From NCBI GenBank assembly GCA_029882955.1, contig JAOUJX010000227.1:1-6834 (forward strand): a stretch of 6,834 bases of DNA. The letters are read 5' to 3'. Below, piece after piece: positions 5,278 through 6,834 of the stretch (within the stretch, counting starts at the first letter, position 1; every line of letters begins with the position of its first letter). A program made the position numbers and the translations under genes. The DNA comes from Gammaproteobacteria bacterium. Its GTDB lineage: Bacteria; Pseudomonadota; Gammaproteobacteria; GCA-001735895. The notes beneath the pieces are model-generated. The model saw only the letters and a program-made list of their open reading frames with translations, searched no databases and was not told where the DNA came from.

Positions 5278-6270
5278 TTACAGGTCTTGAGCTGCACGCA
5301 AAAGCTGCGCACCCAGCTCTCCCGTGGCAGCCTTATATTTTTCCAGTACCGGTGCCGCACCCGCTTTCCAGGCATTAATCTCAGCGGCTGTCGGCGTATA
5401 TACGGTCATCCCCTTATCTTTAGCAGCGGCAAAAGCTTTCGCCTCGATATCGGCTACCGCATCACGCACCGCAATGTCGGCGCGAGCCGCAGATGCGGAA
5501 ATAAGTGTACGGTGCTCTGCAGACAGTGATTGCCAGAATTTTTCGTTAACGATCACGATAAATTCGATATCAGCATGATTAGTGATCGTAATCGTATCCA
5601 TCACTTCCCACAGCGATCGACTCTTAACACCAGACACCCCTGTCATACCGATATCAACCGTACCGCGCTGATAGGCCAGATATTGTTCGGAACCAGAAAT
5701 CAGGGTGGGCGACCCACCTACGGCTTCGACAAATTCGCCCAGGGTCTTACCGAATACTCTGACTTTTTTATTCTTTACGTCTGCAGGAGTTTTCAATGGT
5801 CCGCCTTTAGACAGCATGATGGCACCGCCATAGGCCTGCCACCACAGAACTCTGGAGCCGGTACCGAGAATTGCTTCGTCGATAGGACCGCGTACACTAC
5901 TTCCTTTAGCGGTAGCTGCGCGTACTTTTTCGGCAGAATCAAACAGGAATGGCTGATAAAAAATATCGACGGCCGGAATATCGCCAACAAATCGAGTTAA
6001 AGAAGCGACACCCATTTCAATCGCGCCAGAACCAACTGCCTGCGGTACTTCCTTATCTTTATAAAGCTGCGCAGAGTCATAAATCTCAACCTTGATGGCA
6101 TTATTTGACTTCTTCTCGACGTCATTTTTAAAGAACAACAGGTTCTGACCAAGATGGCTTTTGAGCGGCAACTGCAGGGAAATTCTCAAAGTAGTTTCGG
6201 CCGCCTGCGCGGGCATCAAAAGCATAGTAATGAATGCCAGGCCGGTAATGGTGATAATTTTTCTTAACAT
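5278..6270 (-). CDS. dctP: TRAP transporter periplasmic substrate-binding protein, DctP type
   Basis: The 330-residue product is a DctP-family binding protein that captures a carboxylate ligand in the periplasm and delivers it to the DctQM membrane complex. Residues 1-23 form a Sec signal peptide: MLRK, a hydrophobic core to about 19, then PAQA with cleavage predicted after Ala23. The mature protein begins with the characteristic TTLRISLQLPLKSHLGQN block, and KNKKVRVFGK (166-175) supplies Arg171. That arginine matches the conserved one that in family structures such as SiaP forms the salt bridge to the ligand carboxylate. YLAYQRGTVDIGMTG (197-211) is another family landmark. The ligand cannot be assigned: candidates include C4 to C6 hydroxy- or keto-dicarboxylates, given the lyase two genes after dctQ. 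A near-perfect AGGAGG at 6277-6282 lies six bases before the ATG and predicts strong translation. It is first in the transporter operon, with the terminator directly after it. Confidence 0.94.
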   Translation of the reverse strand: MLRKIITITGLAFITMLLMPAQAAETTLRISLQLPLKSHLGQNLLFFKNDVEKKSNNAIKVEIYDSAQLYKDKEVPQAVGSGAIEMGVASLTRFVGDIPAVDIFYQPFLFDSAEKVRAATAKGSSVRGPIDEAILGTGSRVLWWQAYGGAIMLSKGGPLKTPADVKNKKVRVFGKTLGEFVEAVGGSPTLISGSEQYLAYQRGTVDIGMTGVSGVKSRSLWEVMDTITITNHADIEFIVIVNEKFWQSLSAEHRTLISASAARADIAVRDAVADIEAKAFAAAKDKGMTVYTPTAAEINAWKAGAAPVLEKYKAATGELGAQLLRAAQDL

Positions 6271-6317
6271 TGGATTCCTCCTATTAATTTATTATTAGAG
6301 GGGCGCATTTTTTCCAT
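6264..6317 (-). CDS. Possible 17-codon leader peptide overlapping the dctP start
   Basis: A short frame reads MEKMRPSNNKLIGGIQC and its TAA overlaps the first codons of dctP by seven bases. AGGAG lies just two bases before its first ATG, which is too close, but eleven bases before the second ATG (6308-6306), which is marginal. The frame runs straight through the dctP Shine-Dalgarno, where GGAGGA encodes its two glycines. If translated it could affect or couple dctP initiation. An open frame this short can arise by chance, and no attenuator structure or codon run supports it. Confidence 0.18.
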   Translation of the reverse strand: MEKMRPSNNKLIGGIQC

Positions 6318-6336
6318 ATCTCCTGGTAATTGTCAA
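6307..6336 (-). promoter_or_regulatory. Candidate promoter for the TRAP operon
   Basis: On the minus strand a perfect TTGACA lies at 6336-6331. The best placed -10 hexamer is AAAAAT at 6312-6307 with an 18-base spacer, which is only a fair match (TATAAT would be ideal). An AT-rich stretch TAATAATAAATTAATA follows before the ribosome binding site. The box lies in the only gap upstream of dctP, which makes a promoter here likely even if the exact -10 is uncertain. Confidence 0.4.
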
Positions 6337-6373
6337 CTAGCGATGAAATTTTTCAAGATTCAGTCATACATTC

Positions 6374-6834
6374 TCAGCCAGGTTTTGTCCCATCTGGATC
6401 GACTTCCGCTATCGTCACCGCCCACCACGGCCCCTCCGATTCACCCAGCAAGGCCGCCCAGTACCAGGATGAAGCATCGGTCCAGCTATTACCCTGTCGG
6501 TCGTAAATTCTTTCGTAAACACGTAATAACTCACTACCTTTGCTAGCTCGAAAAACATTCCATTGACTATTATCCCTCAAGGTTTCATTCGACAGTGGCT
6601 CGATCTGATAACCGATTCCACGAAAGCAATCGCTGGCCGGATGGAACTTACGCGTTGCACTGGTGAGCCATCGAAAAATATATTCGCGGCGACCATCTGT
6701 GAAGCGTCCGATGCTGCCGGGAAAATATTGCAGGAAAAGATTTTCCCGATCGGTGAGCGGCAGTTGTCTGAGCGTTTTACCATCAAAGTTACTCGGCCAC
6801 CCGGGAAAAGCCTGCACCTGCTGTACGAGATTTA
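6374..6834 (-). CDS. Partial protein, C-terminal part; possibly EpsI-like exosortase accessory domain
   Basis: The frame is open to the window edge: beyond the GTG at 6817 it continues as NLVQQ with no stop, so the true start lies outside and about 152 residues are visible. The visible part has no membrane segment and is rich in Trp and aromatic residues. Conserved-looking blocks are FPGWPSNFDGKTLRQLPLT, RWLTSATRKFHPASDCFRGIGY, VYERIYD and SWYWAALLGESEGPWWAVTIAE, ending in DPDGTKPG with TGA at 6376-6374. The His-Pro ... Cys ... Gly-Tyr arrangement recalls the HPP..C...G(W/Y) segment of EpsI/DUF3485 domains that accompany exosortases. If so, the missing upstream part may hold membrane segments or an exosortase core. 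This is a resemblance by eye, and no sortase catalytic motif is visible in the window. It is separated from dctP by 103 bases and probably belongs to a different transcription unit. Confidence 0.6.
   Translation of the reverse strand, partial: NLVQQVQAFPGWPSNFDGKTLRQLPLTDRENLFLQYFPGSIGRFTDGRREYIFRWLTSATRKFHPASDCFRGIGYQIEPLSNETLRDNSQWNVFRASKGSELLRVYERIYDRQGNSWTDASSWYWAALLGESEGPWWAVTIAEVDPDGTKPG

Noticed and set aside
5530..6000. 156-codon plus-strand frame
   Set aside because: It is antisense to the well supported dctP gene and its translation shows no family features.
6300..6340. Sigma-54 promoter upstream of dctP
   Set aside because: Some TRAP operons use sigma-54, but no GG-N10-GC arrangement with the right spacing is present in the gap.
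6577..6786. 69-codon minus-strand frame overlapping the right-edge gene
   Set aside because: It is an alternative frame within the partial gene at 6374-6834, which has patterned conserved-looking blocks; this one has none.
6815..6817. GTG as the true start of the right-edge gene
   Set aside because: The same frame stays open to the window edge, no ribosome binding site precedes the GTG, and the conserved-looking blocks begin immediately, so the gene is better treated as 5'-truncated by the window.

Overview
The window looks like a chromosomal segment of a heterotrophic proteobacterium, most likely a marine or aquatic gammaproteobacterium. This is inferred from the moderate base composition, a TRAP transporter, the protein styles and a REP-like intergenic palindrome; no phylogenetic marker is present. 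Almost everything is coded on the minus strand, so the biological order runs from the right edge to the left. There is no tRNA, rRNA, CRISPR array, transposase or phage gene.

Right edge (6374-6834, minus): the C-terminal part of a protein whose start lies outside the window. It has a conserved HPASDCFRGIGY-type segment that recalls the EpsI-like accessory proteins of exosortase systems. This resemblance is tentative. A 103-base gap follows, with a perfect TTGACA box, a very strong Shine-Dalgarno (AGGAGG) and a possible 17-codon leader ORF.

Centre (3457-6270, minus): a complete tripartite TRAP transporter, in the order periplasmic binding protein (dctP type), small membrane subunit (dctQ type), large membrane subunit (dctM type). 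A textbook intrinsic terminator sits between dctP and dctQ, whose GTG start directly abuts the U-tract. This should make the binding protein more abundant than the membrane subunits. dctQ and dctM overlap by four bases.

Left centre (485-3441, minus): an isocitrate lyase/PEP mutase superfamily enzyme with the lyase-type KRCGH loop, 15 bases after dctM. After a 102-base gap with two inverted repeats comes an isoaspartyl dipeptidase (iadA), overlapped at TAATG by a cyanophycinase (cphB). CphB cuts cyanophycin to beta-Asp-Arg and IadA splits that to Asp and Arg, so the pair forms a complete depolymerisation route. No cyanophycin synthetase is visible. The co-directional TRAP and lyase genes suggest a wider carboxylate and amino-acid scavenging locus, but a shared transcript is an inference.

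Left edge (1-484, plus): a 47-residue two-helix membrane protein gene with a good ribosome binding site and a plausible promoter, converging on cphB across a hairpin. Upstream of it is a REP-like palindrome (64-85) and otherwise nothing recognisable.
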